Assembly (NCBI GenBank): GCA_963665075.1
Contig: OY762063.1
Location: 2,635,243-2,699,242 of the forward strand
DNA: 64,000 bases
From: JAPULR01 sp963665075
GTDB lineage: Bacteria > Chloroflexota > Dehalococcoidia > Lucifugimonadales > GCA-2712585
Direction: 5' to 3'
Of the stretch, positions 41,264 through 50,200 are shown in pieces. A program made the position numbers and the translations under genes. Within the stretch, counting starts at the first letter, position 1; every line of letters begins with the position of its first letter. Below the pieces are notes generated by a model. That model had not been told where the DNA came from. It did no database searches and saw only the letters and a list, made by a program, of their open reading frames with translations.

Positions 41264-41695
41264 TTATTCTCTGGTTGGCGGGGGTTCGGTGAAGTTCTCG
41301 CCGCGGGATTCGGCGTTTGCCTTGCGGGACATCCAGTCAAGCCACGCCTTGCGTTCTTCGTCGCGGCCTTCCTCACGCCCTTCCTCAAGGAGTTTGTTGC
41401 GGAATTCTTCTTCTCTTCGGTCGAACCATTTCTTGATGCCGTGTGCAATAACCACGATAGCTCTCCCTGTTTCGGTTAGCATGAATGAGGCGCCTGCGCT
41501 CATGCCCATAACCTCTGAGGATGGGGGAATGATTGCGCGCCACGTGTCAATTATACCTTGATTGTCGGCAATTTCGCCAATGATGACGATGATTTCGCTG
41601 GGGATGGCGATAATCGTGAAGATTCCGAGGTACCAGTGTCTTGTTTCCGAGATGACGGCCCACAGGTTGTCTTGGGAAGGCGGAGTTTTTTGCAT
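41264..41695 (-). CDS. Small membrane protein with charged coiled-coil tail (EGR family, copy 2)
   Basis: A 143-residue protein from the ATG at 41695. NLWAVISETRHWYLGIFTII begins the first membrane helix; the second is around VMGMSAGASFMLTETGRAIV. Then come VVIAHGIKKWFDRREEEFRN and a charged EEGREEGRDEE helix, ending RGENFTEPPPTRE. The motif order matches the proteins at 3042 and 44938: HWY-x-G in helix 1, E-x-x-R/G-x-AxVxAH after helix 2, acidic/basic repeats, then FTxPPP. This copy has a normal ATG. Role unknown. Confidence 0.75.
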   Translation of the reverse strand: MQKTPPSQDNLWAVISETRHWYLGIFTIIAIPSEIIVIIGEIADNQGIIDTWRAIIPPSSEVMGMSAGASFMLTETGRAIVVIAHGIKKWFDRREEEFRNKLLEEGREEGRDEERKAWLDWMSRKANAESRGENFTEPPPTRE

Positions 41696-41739
41696 TATGC
41701 CTCTGGGTTGTTTTGCCGGGGATGATAGCAGATTTGGGG

Positions 41740-41935
41740 GGAGATAGGGGGAGGGACAAGAGGGGATGGATTCCCGTTTTCACGGGAATGACGGAGTCGG
41801 TGTCGGGGAGGGATGGGGAGCGCTCGACCCTTCGGCAGGCCCTTCGACAAGCTCAGGACAGGCTCAGGGTGAGGGGAGTGGGGGGTTCTGGCAATATGTG
41901 GTTGGTTAGGGGTAGAATCGGGTTTATGCGTCAGG
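41740..41935. repeat. Interspersed repeats upstream of the MFS gene
   Basis: An ATTCCCGTTTTCACGGGAAT palindrome (about 41771-41790) and a double CTTCGGCAGG/CTTCGACAAGCTC unit (about 41822-41872). The last about 60 bp before the gene presumably carry its promoter, but no clear hexamers are seen. Confidence 0.72.
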
Positions 41936-41951
41936 ATGAACACCCTAGACG

Positions 41952-43244
41952 GTGAGACAGGACACGTTTGCTTCGCGGATGCTGGGAGCGCTCCAGCACG
42001 CCGAATTCCGCCGTCTGTGGGTCGCGACGGCGTTTTCGCAGTCATCGGCGTGGGCGTTGATAGTGGCGCGGGCGGCGTTGGCGCTGAACGAAACGGGGGC
42101 TTCCAGCGCGGCGGGAATCGTAACCTTCGCGGCGATGATGCCATCGGTGGTGATGTCGCCGGTGGCGGGGTATCTTGCGGACCGGTTCGACCGCCGGCGG
42201 GTTTTGGCGGCGGCGTATGGGGTGAATCTGGTCCAGAACGCGATTCTGGCCGTGCTGGTCATCACGGGAACCATCGAGTTCTGGCATCTGGTGATACTTT
42301 CGACGGTCAACGGGTTCGCGCGGGCGACGCAGATGCCGGCGGCGCAGGCGCTTCTTCCAAATCTGGTGCCGAAGGCCAAGCTGGTCAACGCGGTGGCGTT
42401 CCATCACGCGACGCACCAGGCGAGCAAGCTGACGGGGCCGCTGTTCATTCTGCCGGTGGTGCTTTGGGGCTACGGCGAATGGGCCTTCGTAATATCGTTG
42501 GGGTTGTACGTGGTGGGATTTCTGCTGGTGCTGCGGATTCGCACAGTGTCGAGGGGGGTGGTGGACCGGAGTCGGAGCGCGGTAGGCAATCTGGTGCAGG
42601 GGTTGTCATTCGTCTATCACCACAGGCTGCTGCTGCCGATGTTTCTGGTGGTTCTCGCGCATTGCGCGCTGACGATGTCCTACGAGACGCTGTTTCCGGT
42701 GCTGTCGAGGGACAATCTTGGGCTGGAAGAGGGGACGGAATTGTACAAGGGGGGCAACCTGCTGATGATTGGCGTTGGGGCGGGGTCGCTGGTGTCGTCA
42801 TTCGGCATCGCGGGGCTGGGGAGCGACGCCATTCGGGGGCGGACGTTCTTCGTGTTGGGGGTGTTAAGTGGGGTGACGCCGCTGCTGATGGGACTTTCAT
42901 TCAACCTGACCACGGCGGTTATCGCGGCCTTTGGCGTGGGATTCTCGCAGGCGGGATTTATGACGCTATCGAGCGCGATGGTGCAGCAGATTGTGCCGGA
43001 CGAGATTCGGGGGCGGGTGATTGCGGTGTACAGCTGGCACATTCAGGGGGCGATGGCGAGCTTCAACCTGGTGAACGGGATTCTGACGGATACGGCGTGG
43101 CTGAGCGCGACGCGGGTGCTGGGGGGATTCGGGTCGGTATTCACGGGGATGATGACTCTGAGCGCGCTCAACCGTCCGTTGCGGGGGCTATATAATCGGG
43201 GCGTCGGGACTCGTTCAGCCGCCGAGGCTTTGGCGGAACGGTAA
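41952..43244 (+). CDS. MFS transporter (EntS/MFS_3-type exporter)
   Basis: A 430-residue, 12-helix protein starting at a GTG. It opens with the typical FRRLWVATAFSQSSAWALIV helix. The MFS loop 2-3 motif is present as GYLADRFDRRRVL, and the ARATQMPAAQALLPNLVP segment is characteristic of the EntS-like exporter branch. VPDEIRGRVIAVYSW is in the second half. Substrate unknown, probably export of a small organic molecule. An amidohydrolase begins 26 nt downstream on the same strand, so the pair is likely an operon combining transport and hydrolysis. Confidence 0.9.
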   Translation: MRQDTFASRMLGALQHAEFRRLWVATAFSQSSAWALIVARAALALNETGASSAAGIVTFAAMMPSVVMSPVAGYLADRFDRRRVLAAAYGVNLVQNAILAVLVITGTIEFWHLVILSTVNGFARATQMPAAQALLPNLVPKAKLVNAVAFHHATHQASKLTGPLFILPVVLWGYGEWAFVISLGLYVVGFLLVLRIRTVSRGVVDRSRSAVGNLVQGLSFVYHHRLLLPMFLVVLAHCALTMSYETLFPVLSRDNLGLEEGTELYKGGNLLMIGVGAGSLVSSFGIAGLGSDAIRGRTFFVLGVLSGVTPLLMGLSFNLTTAVIAAFGVGFSQAGFMTLSSAMVQQIVPDEIRGRVIAVYSWHIQGAMASFNLVNGILTDTAWLSATRVLGGFGSVFTGMMTLSALNRPLRGLYNRGVGTRSAAEALAER

Positions 43245-43270
43245 GGGGAGAAAGAGCAAAGGAAGCAGTT

Positions 43271-44506
43271 ATGATGAAAAGGGTGATTATTCAGGCGGAC
43301 AGGTTGATTGACGGGTGGGGAGGACCGCCGCTGGAGGGGATGGCGGTGGTGGTCGAGGGGGATGCTATATCCAGCGTCGTGCCTGTTGGGGAATTGGGGG
43401 ACTCCGTTGATCCTTCGTGCGTACTGCGCTTTCCGGGGGCGACGGTGCTGCCCGGGCTGATTGACGCTCATACGCACACGAACATGGCCGGGCGGGGGCG
43501 GTCTGGGGAGGAGGCGATTGCCGACGGGGACGATTTGATGCTGCTGCGTTCTGCGAAGAACGCGGGGATTGCGCTGCGGAGCGGGGTGACGACGATGTGC
43601 GACAACGGGGCGTGGCACAACACGGGGTTGTCGCTGAAGCGGGGCGTCGAGGAGGGGGAGGTTTCGGGGCCGACGATGCTGGTGTGCGGTCGTCCGGTTA
43701 CGGTGACTGGCGGGCATCTGTGGTTCATGGGCGGCGAGGCGGACGGGGTGGATGGGGTGCGGCGGACGACGCGGCAGCTTATCAAGGAGGGGGCGGACTT
43801 CATCAAGGTTATCGCGACGGGGGGCAGCACGCTCACCAGCTATCCGTATCGTCCGGCCTTCGGGGTTGACGAGTTGAAGGCCATAGTCGAGGAGGCGCAT
43901 AATCAGAAGCGGTTCGTGGGGGCGCATTGTCGGTCGAATCAGGGGATGAGGAACGTGCTGGAGGCGGGGCTGGACGCCATCTATCACGCATTCTTCATGG
44001 ATGAAGAGGAACGGCCCAGCTATGACGCGGAGATTGTGGAGCGAATCGTGCAGCAGGGGGTGTGGGTGAATCCGACGATGCACATAGGTCGGAGCAGCAT
44101 CTGGGCGCTGGAGGCGAAGCGGGACGCTGAGGGGTTGACGGAGGAGGAAGAGGGGAAGTTGGAGGCGGGGTATGAGCATCGGAAGACGCGGGTGGAGCAG
44201 GTGGCGCGTATGGCGGATGCGGGGGTGCGGTTGATTGCGGGGTCGGACTGCGGGTGGGGGAGCTATCCTTTCGGGCAGCTGCACTATGAATTGGAGTGCA
44301 TGGTGCAGGGAGGGCTTTCGCCTATGCAGGCGATTGTGTCGGCGACGAGTCATGCGGCGGAAGCGTTGGGGATTGGCGATGGGGTGGGGTCGTTGGCGGT
44401 AGGGAAGAGGGCGGACTTGCTGGTGGTGGAGGGGGACCCGTCGGTGGAGATTCTGGACTTGATGAAGGTGCGGGCGGTGTTCAAGGGGGGCGAGCGGGTG
44501 GTTTAG
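43271..44506 (+). CDS. Amidohydrolase family protein (imidazolonepropionase/prolidase-like)
   Basis: A 411-residue metal-dependent hydrolase. The binuclear-site ligands are all visible: HxH in GLIDAHTHTN, the candidate carbamylated Lys in DFIKVIATGG, His in FVGAHCRS and AIYHAFF, and the catalytic Asp in IAGSDCGW. N- and C-terminal strands form the usual small beta sandwich (GSLAVGKRADLLVVEGDPS). Members cleave cyclic amides, dipeptides or similar bonds. Substrate not predictable. The ATG at 43271 has AAAGGAAG upstream, and the gene is downstream of and close to the MFS exporter. Confidence 0.92.
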   Translation: MMKRVIIQADRLIDGWGGPPLEGMAVVVEGDAISSVVPVGELGDSVDPSCVLRFPGATVLPGLIDAHTHTNMAGRGRSGEEAIADGDDLMLLRSAKNAGIALRSGVTTMCDNGAWHNTGLSLKRGVEEGEVSGPTMLVCGRPVTVTGGHLWFMGGEADGVDGVRRTTRQLIKEGADFIKVIATGGSTLTSYPYRPAFGVDELKAIVEEAHNQKRFVGAHCRSNQGMRNVLEAGLDAIYHAFFMDEEERPSYDAEIVERIVQQGVWVNPTMHIGRSSIWALEAKRDAEGLTEEEEGKLEAGYEHRKTRVEQVARMADAGVRLIAGSDCGWGSYPFGQLHYELECMVQGGLSPMQAIVSATSHAAEALGIGDGVGSLAVGKRADLLVVEGDPSVEILDLMKVRAVFKGGERVV

Positions 44507-44568
44507 GGAGGAAGGGGAGAAGATGGGCTCCCGCTTTCGCGGGAGCAAGAGGGGGAGTGGATGGGGCG

Positions 44569-44913
44569 CTATGTACTGCCGTTTGGCGGGGGTTTGGTGA
44601 AATCGTCGCCGTGGGCCTGAGCGTCCTTCCAGCTGGCGTACCAGTCTTCCCACGCCTGTTGATTCTCGGCGCGGCCCTCTTCGCGGCCCTCCTCACGACC
44701 CACTACACGGCCTTCCTCCCGGCCCTCTTCGCGGCCTTCCTCCCGGCCCTCCGCCAAGAGTTCGTTGCGGAATTTCTCGTCTCTTTCACGCAACTTCCTT
44801 GTTGCCCATTTCTGGAAATAGTGAGCCATTACCATAGCGTACCTCACAGATTCGGCTAATCCGAAGGCCAAGCCCGTGGAAGCGGTGACCACGTATGCCG
44901 ACGTCAGAAGCAC
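44569..44913 (-). pseudogene. 5'-truncated tandem copy of the EGR-family membrane protein (copy 4)
   Basis: About 114 residues, nearly identical in DNA to the 3' part of the neighbouring gene at 44938-45507. Homology begins within the second membrane helix (SAYVVTASTGLAFGLAES), and the first helix is missing. The breakpoint is at GTATGCCGA, after which the sequences differ. The EGREEGR stretch differs in length from its neighbour. A GTG at 44913 could start a product with one membrane helix, but no ribosome-binding site is evident. I take it as a partial tandem duplication, possibly still expressed. Confidence 0.65.
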
Positions 44914-44937
44914 ACGAAGAAGGCAAGAGTTTGGGCG

Positions 44938-45507
44938 CTACACCTTGCCGTTGGGCGGGGGTTTGGTGAAGTCGTCGCCGCGGGCCTGAGCGTCCTTCCA
45001 GCTGGCGTACCAGTCTTCCCACGCTTGCTGGTTTTCGGCGCGGCCTTCCTCCCGCCCCTCTTCACGGCCTTCCACTCGGCCCACTACACGGCCTTCCTCA
45101 CGACCCTCCTTCCGACCCTCCTTCCGACCCTCCGCCAAGAGTTCGTTGCGGAACTTCTCGTCTCTTTCGCGCAACTTCCTTGTTGCCCACTTTTGCAAAT
45201 AATGTGCCATTACCATAGCGTACCTCACAGATTCGGCTAATCCGAAGGCCAAGCCCGTGGAAGCGGTGACCACGTATGCCGAGCCGATGTACATTCCAAA
45301 TAATGAATCAATTATACCCTTATCCAGGCCGATTTCTCTAGTGACTACAATGGTTTCTCCGATGACCAGAAAAACGACGTAGAATCCGAAGTACCAGTGT
45401 CTGTTAGCAGAGACTACGGTCCAGATGGATTCTCCCTGAGGATTCTCCGTGGGTGGGTTCTTTTCATTGGGATTGTTCGATTCAGCGATGATGGTCTCCC
45501 TTTGCAT
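44938..45507 (-). CDS. Small membrane protein with charged coiled-coil tail (EGR family, copy 3)
   Basis: About 189 residues from the ATG at 45507 (the frame is open to 45564). GESIWTVVSANRHWYFGFYV starts helix 1, with a further hydrophobic segment (SAYVVTASTGLAFGLAES). Then RYAMVMAHYLQKWATRKLRE leads into the longest repeat of the family, with blocks such as EGRKEGRKEGREEGR, then ENQQAWEDWYASWKDA and DDFTKPPPNG. The tail is highly charged and would form a long single helix. Variation in the repeat number between copies suggests replication slippage. Function unknown. Confidence 0.75.
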   Translation of the reverse strand: MQRETIIAESNNPNEKNPPTENPQGESIWTVVSANRHWYFGFYVVFLVIGETIVVTREIGLDKGIIDSLFGMYIGSAYVVTASTGLAFGLAESVRYAMVMAHYLQKWATRKLRERDEKFRNELLAEGRKEGRKEGREEGRVVGRVEGREEGREEGRAENQQAWEDWYASWKDAQARGDDFTKPPPNGKV

Positions 45508-45636
45508 TAGTCGCCCGCTAGACTGGCGCAGTCGGAATGTAGATGAGAGGACGGAGGATGTCAACGGGCATCAGGCGGGATGCCGTGACAGTCGGTGGCA
45601 ATTGGGATATGATGGGCTGAAAAGAGGAAGGACGCC

Positions 45637-45852
45637 ATGACTCTTCCCGTCGTGTACACCATTGGATTCTGCCCCGCCTGCGACAAGCTGCGTGAAACCT
45701 GGGACAGCCAGGGAATTGAGTACGTGGAGAAGCGGGTGGACGAGAGCCAGGAGGCGCTGGACGAAGCGTTGGAGCTCGGCAGCGCGGTGCCCATCATCGT
45801 CTACCCGGACGGGCGCATCGAGGAGGGGGAGTTCGAAGGCGTCCACGGTTGA
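45637..45852 (+). CDS. Glutaredoxin-like protein
   Basis: A 71-residue protein with the glutaredoxin fold in its shortest form. VVYTIGFCPACDKLRETWDS carries the CPAC redox pair. YVEKRVDESQEALDEAL and the cis-proline strand AVPIIVYPDGRIEEGEFEG follow. It would reduce disulfides or glutathionyl adducts with a small-thiol or thioredoxin partner. The ATG follows GGAAGGACGCC. It is 43 nt upstream of a thioredoxin-fold gene on the same strand, suggesting a small redox operon. Confidence 0.88.
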   Translation: MTLPVVYTIGFCPACDKLRETWDSQGIEYVEKRVDESQEALDEALELGSAVPIIVYPDGRIEEGEFEGVHG

Positions 45853-45894
45853 GACATCGGCTGACGGGCCGTGGGCCCGGATAGGAGGGAAGCA

Positions 45895-46503
45895 ATGACA
45901 ATTACGGGTAGGGCCAGCGTGGTGACGCCGCAGCGTTTCGCGGAGGGATTTTCGTATCAGGAATATCTGTCGCAGATAAAGGTCAACAAGCTGCGGTTTC
46001 AGCAGTATTACGATGATTTCGAGCCGGAGGAGGGGGAGTTGGAGCGGTTTCGTTCGCTTGTGGGTCGGGAAGGCGGGCCGGCGAAGGTGTTGGCGATAGG
46101 GGAGGACTGGTGTCCCGACGTGTACCGAGGGCTGCCGACTATGGCGAAGCTGGCGGACAGCGTCGGGGTGGAGGTGCGGGTGTTTCCGCGGGACTCGAAT
46201 CTGGACGTGATGAACGAGTTTCTGAAGGAGGGGAAGTATCAGTCCATACCCGTGTTTGTGTTCTACACGGAGGGGTTGGAGTACATCTGCCATTGGATTG
46301 AGCGTCCTGAGGTGGCGGATCGGGAGTCGGGGGAGATAGAGGCGGCGATTCGGTCGGAGGAGCCGGGGATAGACGACAGGCGGTTCGGGATTGAGCGTCG
46401 GAAGCGGGTGAGCGTCCGGTTTCCGGCGTGGCAGGCGGCGACGTTGAGGGAGATTAACGATATGTTGAAGGAGTCGCTCGACCCTTCGACAGGCTCAGGG
46501 TGA
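45895..46503 (+). CDS. Thioredoxin-fold protein with a single active-site cysteine; 3' end supplied by a repeat
   Basis: About 202 residues from the ATG at 45895, with AGGAGG six nt upstream. LAIGEDWCPDVYRGLPTMAK places one Cys where thioredoxin-like Thioredoxin_9 members have WCPDC; the second Cys is Val. The cis-Pro loop YQSIPVFVFYTEG is normal. This predicts a one-Cys or non-redox role. The last codons, ESLDPSTGSG and the stop, are an interspersed CTCGACCCTTCGACAGGCTC repeat, so a repeat insertion has replaced the original terminus. It pairs with the upstream glutaredoxin. Confidence 0.83.
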   Translation: MTITGRASVVTPQRFAEGFSYQEYLSQIKVNKLRFQQYYDDFEPEEGELERFRSLVGREGGPAKVLAIGEDWCPDVYRGLPTMAKLADSVGVEVRVFPRDSNLDVMNEFLKEGKYQSIPVFVFYTEGLEYICHWIERPEVADRESGEIEAAIRSEEPGIDDRRFGIERRKRVSVRFPAWQAATLREINDMLKESLDPSTGSG

Positions 46504-46556
46504 GCGGGGGCAGCGTGTTTGGGCATAGACAAGTTTTGTGAAAGAGGGAAAGAAAA

Positions 46557-46940
46557 ATGAAGTTTGGGATGAATCACATACACATCAAGGCGGCGGACCC
46601 GCGTCGGACGGCGCAGTGGTACGTGGAGAAGTTCGGCGCGACGGTTGCGGGCGAGGCGGAGATGGGGGGAACGCTGACGGTTAGGACGGATCTGGGAGGC
46701 GCACGGGTGAACATAACGCAGGCGTCGCCGGAGAGTCTGCCCGTGGGTACGTCGGACCCGCACATGGGGTTGGAGCACTTCGGGATCGAGACGGACGACA
46801 TCGACGCGGCGATGGCGGAGTTGGAGGGCAAGGGGGTGAAGGTTTTGGAGGGGATTCGTCCGCTGCCGAACGGGATGCGGATTGCGTTCGTGGAGGCGCC
46901 GGACAACGTGCGGGTGGAGGTTATGCAGCTTCCATCGTAG
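46557..46940 (+). CDS. VOC/glyoxalase family protein
   Basis: A 127-residue single vicinal-oxygen-chelate module pair. MNHIHIKAADPRRTAQWYVE opens with the usual first metal His. The second half, MGLEHFGIETDDIDAAMAEL, carries the next, and AFVEAPDNVRVEVMQ ends with the metal Glu. Such proteins are metal-dependent lyases, isomerases, dioxygenases or resistance proteins. The specific reaction is unclear. ATG 46557 has AGAGGGAAAGAAAA upstream. It follows the thioredoxin-fold gene by 53 nt, with a repeat between. Confidence 0.9.
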   Translation: MKFGMNHIHIKAADPRRTAQWYVEKFGATVAGEAEMGGTLTVRTDLGGARVNITQASPESLPVGTSDPHMGLEHFGIETDDIDAAMAELEGKGVKVLEGIRPLPNGMRIAFVEAPDNVRVEVMQLPS

Positions 46941-46985
46941 GGGGCGTTGGGGCTAGTTTGGGGTAGGAGATGGATTCCCGCTTGT

Positions 46986-47109
46986 GGAGAGCTTTGCATA
47001 ACTGCCAAATGCGCCATTCATCCCACCCGAAGCACCCCCATCTCAATCTTCCCCCGTCAAGGGGGAAGAGGCTAATCGGCGTCTTTGGGAGGGTTGTGCA
47101 AAGGTCTCC
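46986..47109. mobile_element. 124-bp MITE-like element, copy 3 (different interior)
   Basis: Starts GGAGAGCTTTGCATAACT and ends GGTTGTGCAAAGGTCTCC, imperfect versions of the termini at 3731 and 24108, and again measures exactly 124 bp. The interior is unrelated: it holds a CCATCTCAATCTTCCCCCGT hairpin repeat instead of the ATTCCC palindrome. Downstream, a degraded right end (GGTTACGCAAAGGTATCC) occurs at about 47139-47157. This suggests the ends, not the interior, define the mobile unit. Confidence 0.7.
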
Positions 47110-47217
47110 ATCAAGGGGGAAGGGAGAAGAGTCGAGGGTGGTTACGCAAAGGTATCCTTTCGCGGGAATAAGGGGGGTGAGAGGAGCGGCGATATTTTGG
47201 TGAGGGAGGGGGATTGG

Positions 47218-50200
47218 ATGGGTCGATTGTGGGTTATTGAGTTGCTGGCGCTGTGCCTGATGGTGGTTGCGCTGCTTTCGGGGTGCGACGACCAGCCGGC
47301 GACTCCGGTTGCGACGCCGGAACTTACGGCGGTGGCAACGGTTGCACCGACTCCGATGCCGACTCCTGCGCCAACCCCCACGGCTACGCCGGAACCGACG
47401 CCTAGTCTTACACCTACGCCCACGGCTACACCTGAACCTACGCCAAAGCCGACTCCTAGTCCAACCCCTACGCCAACACCCACTGCTACGCCAACACCGG
47501 AGCCGACGCCCAGATCAACACCGACGCCGATGCCTACATCCACGCCCACGCCAAGCCCGAGGGATGAGGCAATCGAGGGCCTGTCGGAGATGCTTTCGTG
47601 GTTTGAAGAGCCGTCGGAGGGGGCTGAAACGGAGGCGGTGGAGACGCTGGTTGATCTTTGGCTTGCAGACGCTGAACTGGCGAGGCAGATTGCCGGGCTG
47701 TCGTGGTTGGTTGATGGCGTGACGGAGGCGGAGAGGGATGCGCTGGAAAGGCTGCTGGTCGTGGCTGAGGCTGACGTTAACTTAGTCGGCAGAATGATGG
47801 CATTTTCTTGGATTGAAGACGATTTGACGGAGGAAGAGGGGAAGGTCATCGGCGCCGTTGCTGACGTGGCGGCGGAGGATGCTGAACTCGCTCAAGAGAT
47901 GGTGGCCTTATCCTGGTTGGCAGACGGAGTTACGGAGGCTGAGGAGTCAATCCTGGACAGCTTCGTCTCTAGTGAGGTCGGAGATATTGAGTTGGTGAAC
48001 TGGGCGGCGACGCGTCCTTGGCTGGAAGATGGGTTGGTTTGGTATGAAAGCGCTGCTTTATGGCAGCTGTTCGGCCTTGCCGTCAGAGACTCCGAGTTAG
48101 GCGAATTGCTGATGGCTACCATCTGGTTTAACGAGAAAGTGGGGGATAATGAAGCCGCTGTGCTGGTCAGATTAGGCATGATTGCAGACAGCGACGTTGG
48201 GTTGGCGAAACGTGTAGCAGGACTTACCTGGTTCTTCGACGGCGTTACCGAGGAGGAGAAGGATGGCATAAACGGCATTGCAACGATGGCCGCGTGGAAC
48301 GTGGATTTGGCCCAAGAGATTACAGCCCAGTCCTGGTTCGTTGATGACCTTACGGAGGCGGAAAGCATGGTGATTGCCACGTTTTCGGTAAGAAGAATCG
48401 CGCAGGTGGAAATACTGAATTGGGCGTTAACTCTTCCGTGGATGATTGACGGGGTGCATCCAAATGATCGGGACTCGCTGGGATATGCGCTAACACTGAG
48501 TAATCAAGACCCTGATCTGGGAAAGATTGCAGCGACTCTCCCCTGGTTCGGCGACGGCTTTTCAGATTATGAGAGAAATGCCATGGATTTCATAAGGAAC
48601 ATCGCTGATGTCGAGGTGCGGAGAGACAGCGACGGGGAGATGGGGGCGCAAGCTGCAACGCTGCTGCTGTCTCGCCCCTGGCTTGCCGACGGGGTGGTCC
48701 AGTCTGAGGCCGCCGTCATTCACGCCATATCGAACATAGCAGGAAGAGATATTGACCTTGCAAGGGAAATTGCGGCGTTTTCCTGGCTCGATGATCAAGC
48801 CACTGGAACTGAATGGTCGGCGGCCACCGCACTGGACTATATCTCAAAAAATGATCTTGAGTTGGCTAAGACAATAGCGAACTTTGCGTGGCTGTCGGAC
48901 GAATTGGGAGGAGTTGAGTTAGTCACCCTTCACAAATTGAATGAAATCGTATCCATAGACATAGAGTTGGCAAACGTGGTCGTCGAATTTCCTTGGTTAT
49001 CCGACGACGTAAGTGACGATGAGGCAGAAGTTATCTATGAGATAGCCGGCGTTGCGTTCGGGGACGTAAATGCAGCGAGGGAACTGGCAACTCTTTTATT
49101 GCTCACAGATGAAGCAACGGGTGTTGGTGATACGAGTAGCTTCGCTTTCTCCGACTTAGCCAGGATAGACACCGAATTAGCCGAGCAGGTTAAGACACTC
49201 TCCTGGTTCTCTGACGGCTTGACGGCAATCGAGGAGAATGGCATATATGCCTTAGTGACGATTGCATCCGAAGACGTGGAGTTAGCCAAGGCGGCGGCGG
49301 CTCTTGCCTGGTTTGCCGATGGGATTACGAAGGATGAGGCCATCGCGCTCAGGAATCTGGAGCGCATTGCCACCAAAGACTTTAACATGGCCAGGACGTT
49401 GATTGGTTTTCCCAGATTCGCTGATGGAATTCAAAGCGACTTGGAGGTCTACGTGCTGGGCAGTTTAGGTAGACTCGATGAGGATGTTCTAAACCATGTG
49501 AAGGAACAGGACTGGTTTGTCGATGGTCTGGACGACGAGGAGGCCGCAATGGTTGTGACCTTTGGCGCTGCCCGCCGGAAGGAACTGGTGGATACGCTGG
49601 TGAACCATCATTGGATACAGCGCAAGTCAGTCCAGCTTCCCTTGGCTGGCACAGTAGAAATCTGGATTGTCTATAACATTCCGCCGCTGTGGGGCGATGA
49701 GCTGATGCGGGACATCGAGGACACTATACGAATGTCGGAAGATTTTCTAAAGGTGCCGTTTCCCACCTCCGACGTGGTTCTCTTTGTGATTGCGGGGACC
49801 GCGCAGAATTTCGCAACGCGTTCAGGTCATTACGGCGACTTCATGGTGATGAACCGTATCTATGACCAAATCTTTTTCGTTCCCCACGAGACGGCGCACT
49901 ACTACTTTGGCTACTCGCATTTCCGTGGTTCGTGGCTGGTTGAGGGAGGGGCGAATCTGATTGAGGCGTATGTGCATGCCAAGCGTGGGGAGGTGGCCCT
50001 GTCGGAGCGTAGAAGCAAGGTCGCAACGGACGTGCAAACGGATTGTTACGCGGAGGGTATAGAGAACATAGTTCAAAATCAACAGCTGGTAGGGTCGGGA
50101 GAAGTTTCCTTTTTCCTCTGTACCTATGCTATGGGCGAACGATTCCTACTCGGTCTCATGAAGATTCTGGGAGAAGATGGGATGTCTTCAGCTCTAAGGG

